A stretch of 64,000 bases of DNA from contig LVLI01000020.1 in the NCBI GenBank assembly GCA_001687465.1, positions 112,830 through 176,829 of the forward strand, in the 5' to 3' direction. This document shows, piece after piece, positions 11,685-24,593 of this stretch. This DNA comes from Halocafeteria seosinensis. Taxonomy: Eukaryota; Sar; Bigyra; Bicosoecida. The notes under the pieces were generated by a model. The model was not told the origin of the DNA. It made no database searches and saw only the letters and a list, made by a program, of their open reading frames with translations. The number at the start of each line of letters is the position of its first letter. The stretch's first letter is position 1. The position numbers and the translations under genes are program-made.

Positions 11685-12859
11685 CGTTTGGCTATACCAA
11701 TACCCACATTTTCATATTTAGAGTGTAATGCACCTACTATGAGCAAAGAAACAATATCCATCGATGGACCATGAATAACGGGAGCATCAAAAATGACCGT
11801 TAACTCGACTCGAGTTGGTTGTTTGAATTGGTGAATGAACTCAACTTAATTCATTCATGCGTTCATTCATTCAGCAAGATGGAAGGTACGTAAGCTATAC
11901 CGCGGGGGGTAATTGTAACACTGATGCGCAGAGTGACCTCCCATACTGTATATACCATATGGTTATGGGCGTCTTACTGTATTTGAATCTACTGTACGGT
12001 CCACGGAGGCATCAGGCATGTTGTGCCCTGTACATACAAGACAGTATGTCTATTAGGATGCAATGCACAAAGTGGACAATATTGAGAAAAAGGTGCAATT
12101 CCAGTCCACTGAGTTCACTGGACACAACTCTCGAGTCTCGGAGGGGGGAGTCGGGACTCGGGAAAGGTTCCCAGAGGTTCCGATTCGAACTTCCCCCGTG
12201 TGTGGGACCCGATGGGTACAGACTGTACAGTGTACAGCACTGTGTCCAGTAGAGTTCGATTCCTTACGAAGGATTGGCTCGGAGGAAGAGTTGTAACTGT
12301 TTACATACTTCTGCTTGTGCAGAACGCACCGCCGAGGTGGTGGATCAAGGCGTCGTTATTGTCCCGAGTAAATTTCTGAGGGAAAGGAGATTTTCGGAAT
12401 TCGGAATTTCCCGACGGTTATCCACGATCAACAACGGAGAAGCATTGGTCGTAAGTACATATCGATATAACAAATCGCAAACTAACTGTATTTGATTCCG
12501 TGTCTCCCTACCATCATCTGTTCGGCTGATTCGGGAAGATGAGGTTGTGTGTTTTCCTTGTTCACCGAAGGTTCCGATGGGCTACCTAACAACGCAACTG
12601 CATTCCAGTTGAATCCTACCCCACTGTATACCGTAACTCCCGGTACGAGAAATGTTAATTTTCATGCTGTACATCAGTGATTTTACCAGGGACCCATTTT
12701 GATTCCAGAAATATGGAGTATATTGCACATCCAATTATCCTACTACGGTACCCTAAAAAGACAAATGCCTATACCCAAAAGATGCATATCAAACAGAGGC
12801 AGCTTTGGTGGGATACACTGCGTTCAAGTCTTGTCTAGACGGTGATGCCGGGCTGTCTA
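11685..12859. other. Intergenic region, no gene seen
   Basis: Only short, compositionally random open frames occur. A palindromic run built from TGTACAG/CTGTACA lies near 12220-12245. I support no RNA gene; the GTTCGATTCC near 12249 resembles a tRNA T-loop but has no matching cloverleaf arms. Confidence 0.3.
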
Positions 12860-13618
12860 CGAACGGGCTTGTCCCCCGCATAATTCCCGGTCTCGACCTA
12901 ACCCGGTAGCTTTCGTTTCGCATCGGACCGAGAAAATCTCAACGGAGGAAGCTGACCCCGACGATACCAAAGAACAGACGGGAGATTTGCAGGAGCAAGT
13001 AAAGGAAGTAACACGACAATGGAAGGTATCAGCACAAATGACTTCGAAACTTTGGTCAATGGAAGGGCGACTTGGACAGCTGGAGAGACACAGATCGACG
13101 GAGCTAGAAGAAATTTCGACTCGACTCAAGTTAGACGGACCGTCGTCAAAGCAAGTCGAGGAGCTTGACCAACGACTGAAGAGCTTGGAAGCTAAGTTCC
13201 AGGAACAACTTGGTGTTGACAAGCGAGAAGAGCTCGAAGACGTGCTGGAGCGAGTCAACCAGCTGGAAGCACAAACAGTTAACGGGATAGAAGACGTTTG
13301 CAACAAGTGGAAGGTCAAAGAACCGAGGAGAGACTGAATAGTTTGGAAAGCCATGAGACTGAAGCACGAGCAGCGATGAAGATGAAGAAGAAGAGGAGTT
13401 TTCCGTTCAACGTTTTGAGTTTCAGAACGACGTGCACCGAGTGAAGACCATGATCAACCAGCACTTCGGGGGAAAACACATTCATAACAACTCCCGTCGT
13501 CCTTCCTTTTTCTCTACAAAATTTCCAAGCAAGGCAGATAAACTCAGGGGCAGTGTTCGGCAACCCACGACGGTCACTGGGCAACAATTCTACAATTTTG
13601 AATTTTTGCAGGTCTAGT
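12860..13618 (+). pseudogene. Decayed coiled-coil gene fragment
   Basis: Coding-like sequence runs through three frames. Frame one (about 12900-13337) gives a heptad-rich segment with KEVTRQWKVS and ELEEISTRLKL. About 13300-13375 continues as ERLNSLESHETEARAAM in a second frame, and from about 13366 a third frame gives SSDEDEEEEEFSVQRFEF up to a stop near 13616. Smooth heptad and acidic composition across two frame changes suggests a once-continuous coiled-coil protein with two small indels. Tiny introns cannot be excluded, but no plausible donor/acceptor pairs lie at the breaks. Confidence 0.4.
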
Positions 13619-14161
13619 CGACATCACCTTTTCAACAGTTCGTCAGTGTTTCCCCTATACTGACCCCTGAGGAAAATACGGGCGCATGATGGGATGATAT
13701 AATATTGACATGAGTGAACAACAAATGTTTCCATTTTGTCTGTGTAATCCTCATTTGTGGTTCCGTAATTATTAAAAGAGCGAGAGACTACGCTTCGACA
13801 CGTTACCACTCCGGGCAACGTTACTTCTTTTCCAACCGAATGTTAGTGACGCGTGCGACCTTGTAATGTTATGACGGCCATTTGGAGAGCTAGCGAGGGT
13901 CAGGGGATACACACGTGCAAAGACACCGGTTGCCTCTGGAGGCCTTTTTTACCGTTAGCAGATAAAATAACGCGTTGTTTTGATGCGCGAGCAGTCATGC
14001 ACCCGACTGCTATGTCCCGAGCAAGTGCATATTTCTTCATATCCGCGGCGAGCGGCTCTTGCGAGCGCCGATTCGCCACATCCATTCGGCGCAATGGTGT
14101 TTCTGTAGTTCCGCTGAGGTTGGGGATAACGTCTGAAGCACGGTTGCCCTGCAGGGAAATC
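13619..14161. other. Intergenic region, no gene seen
   Basis: Nothing coding or structured is recognised between the decayed fragment and the 3' end of the kinase gene. Confidence 0.3.
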
Positions 14162-16689
14162 CTAGCTCCCCGGGTTATCCTCGTTAGCATCCAACGGACG
14201 CACGCTTGAGTCATCTTCTTTAGGATAACGAGGAGACTGCATCTCGCCCAAAGATAAGCGGGCAAAGCTTCTGTAAGATTGAGAATCCGGTGACAGTACG
14301 TTCGGAATAGACGAGGAGCCAATGCTAGGTCTAGCGTGTGTTTCCGTGCTCAACCGGAAGGGTGCATCAGCTCTTAACCTGTTCCCGAGGGGCCGATGCT
14401 TCGATCCGCTTTGCTGGGATTCGGCTACTTCATTCGCGGCAGCCATCCCACTAAACTCCATTCCCGCAGAAAGTACCGGTTGCTCGGAGGTGTCCTTGTA
14501 TGAACCAGCGTATGCGCTACTAGTGTTTGCCATGAATCGATGCCATTGAGGGGGAGCTCCGGCGCCCAACAATCCTGGTCGGCTAGAACGAGCGGGGTCT
14601 GACGTGGTAGACACCCGTTGACTGTTGTTTCGCGTTGCTGGTAAATTCTGGAGGGGAGAGGCGCCTCCTCTGTGATCTTTGGGGATACTGTCTCCATCAG
14701 ACGCATACATTGAGGACGTTTTCTTAATAGTGGATGGAGTGAATGGTTCTGTCCGTGGGTCCAAGGATGACATCCTTCCACTGGTGCTCCCCGGGCCTCG
14801 GAAGGATGCCACCGATCGACGAAGAGCAGTTTGTGTTGTGGGAGAGGGTTGTAGTCGAGTCATGAACTTCACTGGAGATTGTCTGCCTACGTTACGTACA
14901 TAAGTTTCCCAAGTCCTCCTTGTATGCTGCTGATCCGCTGGAGCATGCCAGTCAATATGCGATGTTAGACCTTCTCTCCTTAGATTCGAAGGAACATCAA
15001 AAGGACCATGGTGGTCTAAAGAGCACGTACAGTTATACACAGATCCACGATGTATAGACTCCAGTATGCCCTCCAAATCACAGGAGCGAACCTCCAAGAA
15101 GGGATGCTGCAACGCCTGTTTGGCGGACACCCTTTGTCTCGGATCCGGATGTAGCATCTTCTGTAATAGATCAATGAGCAACAGACGAGCTCGCCACTCA
15201 TGCTTATGCTGGATGTTCTCCACAACGCTTGGATCCCCACAAGAAAGTCGTTTAGTCTCTGGTGAGGACGATGGTTCAGCACTCTCGGCTTGCTCGTTAC
15301 TGTGTGTTTGGCCGTGTAGTCCATGATTAATTCTTTCACTTAATCGTTCAGGCGTGAAACCGTGGCGTCTATCATACTTCAGAACCAAATCTATCAAGGA
15401 TCCGAAATGTAGATAATCGAAGCATCGATACCGTCCATGTTGCCTCAAAGCTACAACTGCTCGGGCAGCAGCTTTGGCTTGTGGATTACCACCATAATCC
15501 AAACCTTGAATGTACTTAATATATTCCTCATGGGATCTAATCGCATACGAAAACGCAGCCCCATCGGAAAAAGACGAGTCGTGTACCCTGTGTTGTCGAA
15601 AAAAATGCCGAGTCTCACGTCCAGCGTCTAACACCCACTGTGGCGGATTCCCCAGAACACTAACTATTCTGTAAAGCTGATCATGAGTGTCACAGCCAGG
15701 AAACAGCGGAAGTCCCAGAAACATTTCAGCGGTTACGCAACCGAGAGACCAAATATCAACACCAGAGTCATAATAGCAGCCAAGTAACACTTCGGGAGCC
15801 CTGTAATATCTCGATTGGATATACGGATAGGCAGTTGTTCCTTCTCTAAAGGCCGATCCAAAGTCAATCAATTTGCAATTCAATGACGTAACATCAATAC
15901 CTCCGCATTTCCCCCCTAATATTGGTCCTTTAAACATTATATTTTCAGGCTTTACATCCGCGTGTACCATACCTGCTTCTGTCATAGAATCCAAGGCGAT
16001 CAGTACCCGCCGTAAGACCTGCTGAATGGCTAACAAAGGCAGTCCTATAAATTTACGCTGCACTATGACATCATAAAGTGAGGACCCTAGCATTTCAAAC
16101 GCGATACATAAGTGACCATGGTACTCAAAATGATCATGAAGCGCCACAATTGTGTCGTGAGGGGATACCGTTGCATCGGCCGTAGACTCGTGGATTTCCT
16201 GTTTTGTCTTTGATCGATTGTGGAGCTGCAGGACACAAAGATCACTATTGCCATTCATTACACCAAAATTACGCAACCCGTGGTACTTTTTGGAGTACAC
16301 TTACAGTTCTGAGAACCTGGACTTCCAGGCCGCCGTGTGAGAAGTGGGCCGGGTCGCTTTTTATTATTTTGACCGCTACTCGCGCACCCAAGGTAGATGA
16401 AAAGCATTCCACTACCTGACCGAATGTTCCCTTGCCAGCTAAACGAAGCACTTGGTACCTGTATAACACGTAATCAATGAAAAACGAACGTGAATGAAGA
16501 TACTTCTGGTCAAAAAATGCCGTACCTGTGCCCTGTACGCGATGAAATCAGCTCATCGTGCTGTTTCAGTATAAGGTCACCCTCCACATTGTCGTAACAG
16601 TACTCGTATGCAGGTTCTGGGGGACTTGTAATCACTGTATGAACAGAATGCTTGGAGCGCAGCTGGCTGGACCCCCCGCTGGAGTCCAT
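14162..16689 (-). CDS. YAK1-like dual-specificity (DYRK family) protein kinase
   Basis: Exons 16689-16526, 16458-16305 and 16225-14162 join in frame to 793 residues; the start is ATGGACTCC at 16687-16689. The DYRK-homology box YDNVEGDLIL lies just before the kinase domain. Kinase motifs: glycine loop GKGTFGQVV (63-71), Lys85 in VAVKII, Glu100 in helix C, catalytic HADVKPEN (194-201), DFG at 227-229, and the activation loop YPYIQSRYYRAPE with Tyr241 as the expected autophosphorylated tyrosine. HAD replaces the commoner HCD. The C-terminal 300 residues are Ser/Arg/Pro-rich and disordered. YAK1 kinases are soluble regulators of growth and stress responses. Human DYRKs usually have HxDLKPEN, so the Val in DVKPEN is a mild oddity. 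Confidence 0.88.
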
Positions 16690-18361
16690 TGCCCCTCTTC
16701 AAGCTCCTTTTTCACACCCTTTACGCATACACTGTCCACTCCCAATAGACTCAATCGATATAAAATTGAACACTGCATCCAATGGAGTGAAATGTAGAGC
16801 CGTAAATGCTCTAGATAATGAGATATAGAGCTCTCAATAAAGTCTGACTATCTCCCTATTTCGGCTCAATGGGGCTCTTTTTCTCCGTCTCTGCGCCGCC
16901 ACAACATCCTTACAGCTCCATACAAGCGGGGCAAAACATAAAAGTGTACTATACATGGACAATCCTGGGCTCTAAAGAAGTGTAAAGAGCCTTGGACCTG
17001 AGCAGGGGAAAAGAGTCGGAAATCTAGCCGGTCCACCAGGAGCCAGTCCCCTGGGACAGCTGTGCGTTGAGCCCACATGCCGCCCAAGGAAGCGATTGGA
17101 GGAGCACCACAGACAGATGTGGAGCTGCCGCACTCTGCAGGAACAAAGAGGGAGACTGGGAACAAACTGGGCTTGTGTGTAGCAGCAACCTGCAATTCCG
17201 AGTGACTTGTCACCAAGTACGTGTACCAGCTGTGGGCGCAAAGAAACTGACGGCAAGCTCAAACAGAATACACCTGTATCCACTTTCTAAAAGTAAAGAA
17301 CGTCGATGGCATGTGCAACAGAGCGCTTCATGAGACGCAACTGCTTTGAAAGTAATGCACTAGACGCAAGGAGCAGCACGGGATTGTGTACAGTACGTGG
17401 ATGCGGTGCGGGGTGCTGAGTTGGCCAACGATCAAGATTCGTGGACTTCACAAAGAGCACGCTATTAAGAAGGATCCGGAGTCCTACATACAAAGACTGG
17501 GGTCATTCCGTATTAGGATCTATGATAAAGCGGAAAGTGGTTTATAGTGGACAACTCGCAGCCGGAAGTTGTTCTGGAAGAGGTTGGGGAGCTCACCCAA
17601 GCACCCCCTAGTCTCAAATGTAGTCCCAGCTCCCTCTTTAACACCATTATTATTTGAGATTTTCGGATACTTCTGTTACTTAGCATACGGACACCCAACC
17701 GCGACGTCGAACCTCTCGCTTTCCTGTCTACACCTCCCTGGACATGTTACCTGTGTACTGAAAGCCTCAGTCAACGGTGATGGATGTGACAGACACATTC
17801 AGAACATCCTGTGTGTATTGCACGCACACTCTGAAGCATTTGGATGCTAACACAAGTGCCATCTGTATACGCTTGTCTTCCGCAACAGCAAAGGAGAAAT
17901 TGTTGCTGGTGTTGCCCAATGGCCACCCACATCCGCGCTGATGACTCATTGACAGCATACACTGTACTCGAATTGCTGGGCCTGTTGTATGAGAGTTCTA
18001 TCGTATTCCAAAGATGCGTTTTCGAGGATAAGGAATGTCATCTTCGTTGGTGTCGAGTATTGAGCTAACAATGACCGAGGACTGGCTGATTTGGATACCT
18101 CTGGAGGAGGAACTTGAGGGAGCCTGGAAGTTATGTACACCCTTGCGAAAATTGTGTTCCTCCGGCCCGGGGCACCTGGCTCCGGAAAGTCCGATTGACT
18201 ATTCGCTCATCCTTATGCAACCTACAGTTAACTTTCGGATTTGCAATTCGCGGGTAGGAGGCATAATTGAATGACGGTGTACGTGAGAATCCAGTCTCGT
18301 TAAATTCTTCCCGACTGTTTCATGGTTCTGTGCATTGCCTCGTCAAGCAGGATAGACAGTC
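16690..18361. other. Intergenic region, no gene seen
   Basis: About 1.7 kb of mixed sequence with only short random frames on both strands; no family motif or repeat was recognised. It may hold decayed 5' sequence of the membrane-protein pseudogene that follows. Confidence 0.3.
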
Positions 18362-19476
18362 AGTTTCGCCAATTCGATGTGGGGATGTATTCAACTGCTG
18401 AATCTATTGCATATGTCAGTGACACAGGCGGCATTCCAAAGTGTACAAGTGTCCCCTGAGAAGATCGGCTCCTCGTTTCGAGCTGCAGTGGACCTGAGTG
18501 TTCGGGCTGAGTCTCAGCGTTACGCTGTATTGCAAATATTGGCAATAGTTGTTTTGGCAATTTTCGTTTTCGGGTATCCATTACTGTTAACCCTGTTTTT
18601 GTACAGACGATATCGTCAGCTAACCACTCCGGCTAGAGCATTCCAGTTTTGGAAACTCTCAGGTGGATATCGACTACATTCGTACGGTTTCCTCCGGGAC
18701 AACTTCGTAATGGGGAGAAAGTTTGCTTGATTAGTATATCGGTTTGGTATTCGTCCCTGCTTGGACAGTTCGCACTGACGGCAAGTGTCTTGCTCTTGTC
18801 GTTTATCGGACTGTTGTTGTTGACGCCATTCTACCAGGTACCGGTCAAGTATCTTCCAATGGGAATGATTTCCACGTGTCTTCTCAATTCTGCCCTTGGC
18901 ATAGTCCGATGGGAGGTGGCTCTATCAGAGTCTCTAAATATCACCACTACGTTCTTGTCTCCTGAATTTCTTAATCGCGTGGTACTTGCTATACAAGCAG
19001 CATTCGCACCATTGACTGCTGTAGTTCTACTGTACCTTTCTCCACAGACAGGAAGGGCAGCAAGAGGTGTAGCGCGGGAACTATTGCAAAAGAGGCGAAA
19101 AGCTAAACAAAATATCAATGAGTGCGACGAGCCAATACCATCTTTCCACAAAACCCCACTGGAAGTCTCTTCTATTGAGCACCCTCGTGTGAGGACCGGA
19201 GCTTCCTTGCAGCTGCAGCACAGTTTGGGGCAGCAGTCTGGTATAGCGTTATCTAAGGGCCACAAAACCAAAACTGTGTTGGAAAGAGGAGCGTGTGCAA
19301 GTGTCTCTAAGAACTTCGCCCCTGAAGTTAAAGATGCCCAAGGCAACGGACACGCCAACCCGCTTGTTTCACCGTTGGCGCTGTCGGCATATCGACAAGA
19401 CGTACGTCCAGCAGGTATGCATCATAAACCGATTAAGACCCGCCCACGCAGAAGAAGAGTTCGCCAGTCAGAGTAG
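18362..19476 (+). pseudogene. Multi-pass membrane protein, C-terminal part, frameshifted
   Basis: Two overlapping frames encode one recognisable C-terminal region: ILAIVVLAIFVFGYPLLLTLFLYRR and DNFVMGRKFA in the first frame, then LISISVWYSSLLGQFALTASVLLLSFIGLLLL and further membrane segments in the second, followed by a basic tail ending at 19476. The pattern (Tyr-Pro helix, YRR, a region before RKFALISISV, then paired helices) resembles C-terminal membrane regions of large adhesion/receptor-like proteins common in algae and oomycetes. The break sits at TTTGCTTGATTAG, about 18720-18733; one missing base there would join the frames as RKFALISISV. No extracellular N-terminal part was found. It is either a truncated pseudogene or a gene with a one-base sequence error. 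Confidence 0.5.
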
Positions 19477-20630
19477 CAGATTCTGCGAGTTAGCGGGTAC
19501 TCCCTGCTGTCACTGTGGTGTACACGAGGGGTCCATGGGACATATGGCAGGTTGTCGGAGAGTTCGTTGTGGCAGCAGAAATTACTGCAATGAGCCAAAC
19601 AGCTTGCACTGTTTATCGATCGCACACGGAGTATAGGAATCCAAGTTCCATTGAGTTCGATTCCGTTGCCTTCAAAGTTCAAAGGGCAAGTGATAATTTC
19701 ACTGAAGCCTTTTCACCTAACCCGTGCGCATTTGAAACTGTAGTCTGACAAGTATCGTAGTCAAGGGCTATACCACACGGCAAGAACCGAACAAAATGGC
19801 CATTCGGCGAACTAGTTGTTCTGCGGCACAAAAGCAGCCGCGCCAGCATGTAGCTCCCATCGCCACATTTGCGCATTCGAGTCTCTAAGTCTCCGCGTTT
19901 ACAAGGTACCTTAACAGTTCCACCCCCAGTCCTTCCTATCGCTACCTTTCCGTTTTAGTCCTACGGATACGATGAAACTGCATGCTGTGCCCTCGTCGAA
20001 ACACAGATAAACTCCGGCTTTAAGAACTGAATGGAGGGACGTAATGAATAAGCCGGACAGCCGTGTTGCCACCACAGGAAGGCACTGGCATTGGTTCTGA
20101 CTGCTGGTTGCTGCTACCTTCGGCCTCGCTTCCTCCTGATCCTTCACTATAGTCTGGGCTCTTTCTAGCAGCTTCTACAGATGAATCAACATTGCCTTGT
20201 CTGAGGGGGTCATTGAGGTGCTTCTTTCCCCAGATATCGATTCTCCCTAGGCCTCGTCGTCGTAGACCGAAAAGAGGAGGTTTTCATGGCAATTCTAGAG
20301 TAACTGGGATCCGCAGCCATCTTGCGAAGAAATTACGCTAAATTCCTCAACCTCATCTCAAAAAGCCAACCGTCCATCTTTCATTCAAAGTCTTCCAACT
20401 TTCAAAGTGTCCCGTTGGAGGCGACGAAATGATTGCTATGTTCGGGGAGAAGTTGATCCACTAGGTATGGTTGAAGTGGACGGGTGAATAATCCAGACCG
20501 AGGGGGTTGTTCTACAGACTTTGACGTGGGATCCTGAAGCGCATACTGAGCGGACTGTCAAACAGTTTGCACTGTTTTATTCGTCGTTTCGTTGCGCATC
20601 TAATAAGGTGAAGAAATCTACTATAGGAAA
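19477..20630. other. Intergenic region upstream of transaldolase
   Basis: No convincing gene on either strand. The last few hundred bases must contain the transaldolase promoter and 5' UTR; I see no diagnostic element. Confidence 0.3.
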
Positions 20631-21804
20631 ATGGCATCGACGGAAACAAATGGAGCACAGGTCAATGGCTCCCCGAGCAAGAAGCAGAAGACCACCGACG
20701 AAGCGAGTATGTTGGACCAACTGCGTGAAATCACTACCGTTGTTGCGGACACGGGGGAGCTCGAGATGATCAAAAAATACAAGCCGACCGAGTAAGTGGC
20801 GCCAGTAAACTACGTAGAAGTCGATGTGAGGGCATACACGCGTTCTCTGCTTTGTTCTCCAGCGCCACCACCAATCCCTCCTTACTCAATAAAGCTTCTC
20901 GTATGGACGAATACAAGCATCTCGTCGATGACGCTTTGGAGTACGGCAAGAAATACAGCTGCGGGACGGAGCAGGACAAACTCGACCTCGTCATCGACAA
21001 ACTGGCGGTCAATTTTGGGTGCGAGATCCTCAAGATCGTCCCCGGTTATGTTTCCACGGAAGTCGACGCTCGACTCTCGTATGACGTGGGAGGCAGTCTA
21101 AAACGTGCTCGCCGCATCATTGAGCTCTACGAAAAGGCGGGTGTCAGTCGAGACAGAATTCTCATCAAACTTGCTTCCACCTGGGAAGGATGCCAGGCGG
21201 CCCAACAGCTCCAGAAAGAGGGAATCAGTTGCAATATGACCTTGCTTTTCTGCTTTGAGCAAGCAGTGGCAGCTGCTAACGCTGGAGCTACTTTGATCTC
21301 TCCGTTTGTGGGGCGCATTATGGATTGGTACAGCAAGGCTTACGGAAAGACCTATTCCGCCGAAGAGGATCCTGGTGTAAAGAATGTTACCGAAATATAT
21401 AACTACTACAAACAGAACGGGTTTAAGACTATTGTCATGGGCGCAAGCTTCCGCAACACGGGAGAGATCATGGAATTGGCAGGATGTGACCGTCTTACCA
21501 TTTCTCCTCAGCTTCTTGAAGAACTCAAGTCGACAAAGTAAGTTTTCGATGTCCATTAGATATGTGTAGCTCTACCACATTCCACAAATATGGATTCCTC
21601 ACTTTGACTCACAGCAAGCCCGTTGTTCGGAAACTGGATCCCAAGACGGCAAAGAGCAGTCGAAGTAAAGAGGGAATCGACGAACAGACTTTCCGTTTCA
21701 AGGTTAATGACGATCCCATGGCCTACGAAAAACTTGGAGAGGGTATTCGCAAGTTTTCTGAGGACATCCGGAAACTTGAAGACTATCTTCGGGAAAAATT
21801 GTAA
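20631..21804 (+). CDS. TAL1: Transaldolase
   Basis: Moves a dihydroxyacetone unit from sedoheptulose-7-phosphate to glyceraldehyde-3-phosphate in the non-oxidative pentose phosphate pathway. Exons 20631-20791, 20863-21537 and 21615-21804 (introns 71 and 77 bp, GTAAGT donors) give 341 residues, the normal length for the TalB/TAL1 class. The Schiff-base lysine lies in [12 protein letters not shown]; other family motifs are [13 protein letters not shown]-like sequence near the start, [19 protein letters not shown] and [11 protein letters not shown]. The start ATG at 20631 is followed by a polar lead of about 35 residues without an obvious targeting peptide, so the enzyme is probably cytosolic. 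It converges on the aspartyl protease gene, with 63 bp between stops. Confidence 0.97.
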
Positions 21805-21867
21805 CTCCCGTTGTATGGGTTCTGCAATTTTGGTATCAAGTGTCCGCTTGATTCTATATTTCCTATG

Positions 21868-23988
21868 TTATACAGTATTCGATTCCCCAGTATCCGCATC
21901 GGTAAACCTACTCCCATGATCCACATCGGTAAATTTGACTACGTTACCGTCTGCTAAGTGTACCGGTATCGTATTTGTCTCGTTAACATAATTAGGTACG
22001 CGACGGTACTCTGCGTTTCGACCGAGATACCTTCTATACGCAATAAAAGCAAGCACAACAACCATTATCACGAGGATCACCAATGCGCCTACGGGGGACG
22101 CAGATTTTGGAGGTACCGGAGATGGCCCAGGGCGAGGGGTTCCGTTCCTGTGCTTGCCGGATTCGCGTTTTGTAGTTTCTTCTTTTTCCGTATCAGTTGT
22201 TTTCTCGCCGCCTCCTAGGTCCTTTTTGTCTGCCTCCGACTGATCTCCCTTCGTATGTTCACTAGAGCCGTGATCACTTCCAGTTGTGCTGCTGGGTGTA
22301 GCTTCGCCGCTACCAGTGCCATTTTCACTTTGTTCCGAAGTATTCTCTCCTTCCGATTCATTCGTTTTAGTGTGGGTGTCTTCCTGGGCACTCGGCCTTT
22401 CATTTGCCTCGTTATCCTCGTCCGGTATGTCTGGTAAAGGGGTAACTCTTCCGTGTTCGCTGGGGGAGGGTGGTTCGCACTTAGCAGGGGCTACACCAAG
22501 TTTCCCTTTTTCCAGATCAAAGACGTAATCATGACCCATCATGGCGTTCGCTCCTAGAAGCACTCGATTCGAACCTCCGGGATAAATAGCCAGACAGTAC
22601 GCTTTGTAGTGTTCGTCCCATACCATATTTACAAAGAGATTTCGTGGAGCAATGGTTACGGTTACTCCGTCTTTGAGGCCAATTGTAACTGAGGGAAATG
22701 AATCCAGAGCACTCTCTGTTTTGAGTTTATAGCACAAACTCTCTTGCGGCATTTTCACCGAAGCTGCAGGCAAATAATTGGCCAGTGAAAGTCTATGAAT
22801 TACTGTCCCTGGCACTTGAACTTACAGGAGTCTACACATCTGTGGCCGGTCTTGCATACACGTTCTACTGTTCCTTTCAACTTATCAAACGCGGAGCGGG
22901 GTATCATCGTAAAAGTTGTCCCGCTGTCTACGATTGCTGGAAGTTTCTTGTCGAGGATTCGTGCCCCTTCCATATTAATCGAGGTAACGTCCACGTTATA
23001 CGAATTGGAATGCTGCATGGACGTCCACTTCAAGTCCTCCCTGTGCAAGCCCATATTCGGTCCACCAAGACGTAAAGCACCTCCGTTAAAGTCTAAACAC
23101 ATTGCAAATTGCCCATTATCGAGCTTCTTTTTCTTCCGTAAAGCTGATATGTAACTTGGAGACCGGTTTGCCATTCCTAGGATTCCGTCTGCGAGTTGCT
23201 CATTAAAGAGCCTGCCACGCTCAACTGTGTGGCATCCAAAGACATAATCGATCGAATACTTTTCTTGGTCCCCGTCTAAAGTATCGGAAAAGTCCAGAAA
23301 AGCTTTGTCTCTGTACAGCAAACCAGCTAGATGGCTTCCTTCGGAATATCCCTGCACCAAGACTTTGCCATTTCTTTCGCGTACACTACGAGTAGCGCAT
23401 CGGAGCAGTCATACCTGACTGTAAGAGCATTGCTTCGCTTTAGAATCACATGGTTTGCCGCCACAATCTGGATCACTGCATGAGACTTTGTCACTAGTGG
23501 AGCTCTTGGAGGGATCATATCTGTGCCCTTCATGTTTACCACACGTCGGACATCTGCAACCCAAACAATATATCAGGGGAGTATTTAAGCATCAGAGGCG
23601 CCGGGCAATATCACTCACTCTTTGCAGGGGAACGCCATTAGACTACTCCCAGTGTCCACGATGACGGAAAATTTCATCGGTGGAGTTCCAACCCAAGCAT
23701 CCGTGTAGAAGTACCTGCAATCACCTCTCCAGACGGTGAGCCGATGCGACGCAACTGATAGAACTAAGAACGTACGCGAGCTCTTTAAAAGGCCCCATTA
23801 TGGGCACATCTTCCTGAAATAAGTACCGGAATTTCTCGCGTTGTTGCTGCATCTGTAGCTCGTTGTTCATTCAACAGGTGCAAAAAAAGAAAATGACAAT
23901 GACATTCTCCAACAGCACGTACTAGTAGGTCCGCACTGCTATTGGCATCGAAGCGCTCTAGATCTGCTGATGGTGATGTCCTATGGAA
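21868..23988 (-). CDS. Membrane-anchored ASP5/plasmepsin V-like aspartyl protease
   Basis: Pepsin-family (A1) protease. Exons (minus): 23988-23923, 23852-23776, 23714-23619, 23553-23415, 23351-22826, 22763-21868; all junction phases agree. Catalytic motifs are VDTGSS (exon 3) and VDSGTT (exon 5). After the first comes a cysteine-rich nepenthesin-type insert (PCKECPTCGKHEG, then CSYSQGYSEGSHLAG), the arrangement of apicomplexan plasmepsin V/ASP5 and related proteases. The last exon ends the fold, then has about 120 acidic Ser/Thr/Glu residues, a membrane helix (ALVILVIMVVVLAFIAY) and a short cytosolic tail: a type I secretory-pathway protease. A signal peptide is expected upstream, but I could not place that exon. 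The conceptual ORF without the 23352-23414 intron carries an in-frame TGA, which supports the splice. Confidence 0.85.
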
Positions 23989-24593
23989 CTGAAGGGGGAA
24001 GACATGAGCGGGTGGGGTTCTGTGTTTGTACAGGGGAGGCAGAAGGGGAGCGAACTGTCCATTCCGTGCGGAAACGGGAGGCGTTTACTTCAACTTCAAC
24101 CGCAAGGTCCTGGAAGCTGGAGCCTCAGGCTGGAGGTTTGTGGCAGTTCTTTTGGATGGTTAATCAAGGCTTTACCACGGTATATTGCATCGGAAATGTT
24201 TTATGAGTTTGAATAAATGGAATAATTAAGCTACCGTGTCTTTGAAGGGGAGAAATACGTAGTATCCGCGGTTTACACAGGCTAAACGGGGACATCCGAC
24301 GCATACAAAGTTACTAGGGCTGTTACTCGACATAGGAACATCGATGCGCGAGGAAATTGAAGCTGTAGGTAGCGTTAGAGGTCGAAGCTGTATTGTGTTC
24401 GACGGAAGTTGCCTGATCGATTGGTGTGAGGGGAATGGAGCCACCATCCTCAGACCCGGTGCGCTGGAATGCAGAACGCACAGTTGGTCTGGTTTTCATG
24501 TAACTACGGTTTGCTTTATGGTGGTATGCGCTGCCCACAGTCTCGTCCTCTACGCTAAGAAAACGGAGGCAGGCATAACCCTTAACCGGCGAG
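23989..24593. other. Region upstream of protease; missing 5' exon probably here
   Basis: The first identified protease exon starts at phase 0 after CCCCCTTCAG, so at least one upstream exon with the start and signal sequence should lie in this stretch or beyond. No candidate could be chosen. No other gene was recognised. Confidence 0.3.

Noticed and set aside
12240-12270. tRNA-like GTTCGATTCC box
   Set aside because: No acceptor, D or anticodon arms could be paired around it; the same string near 19648 also fails.
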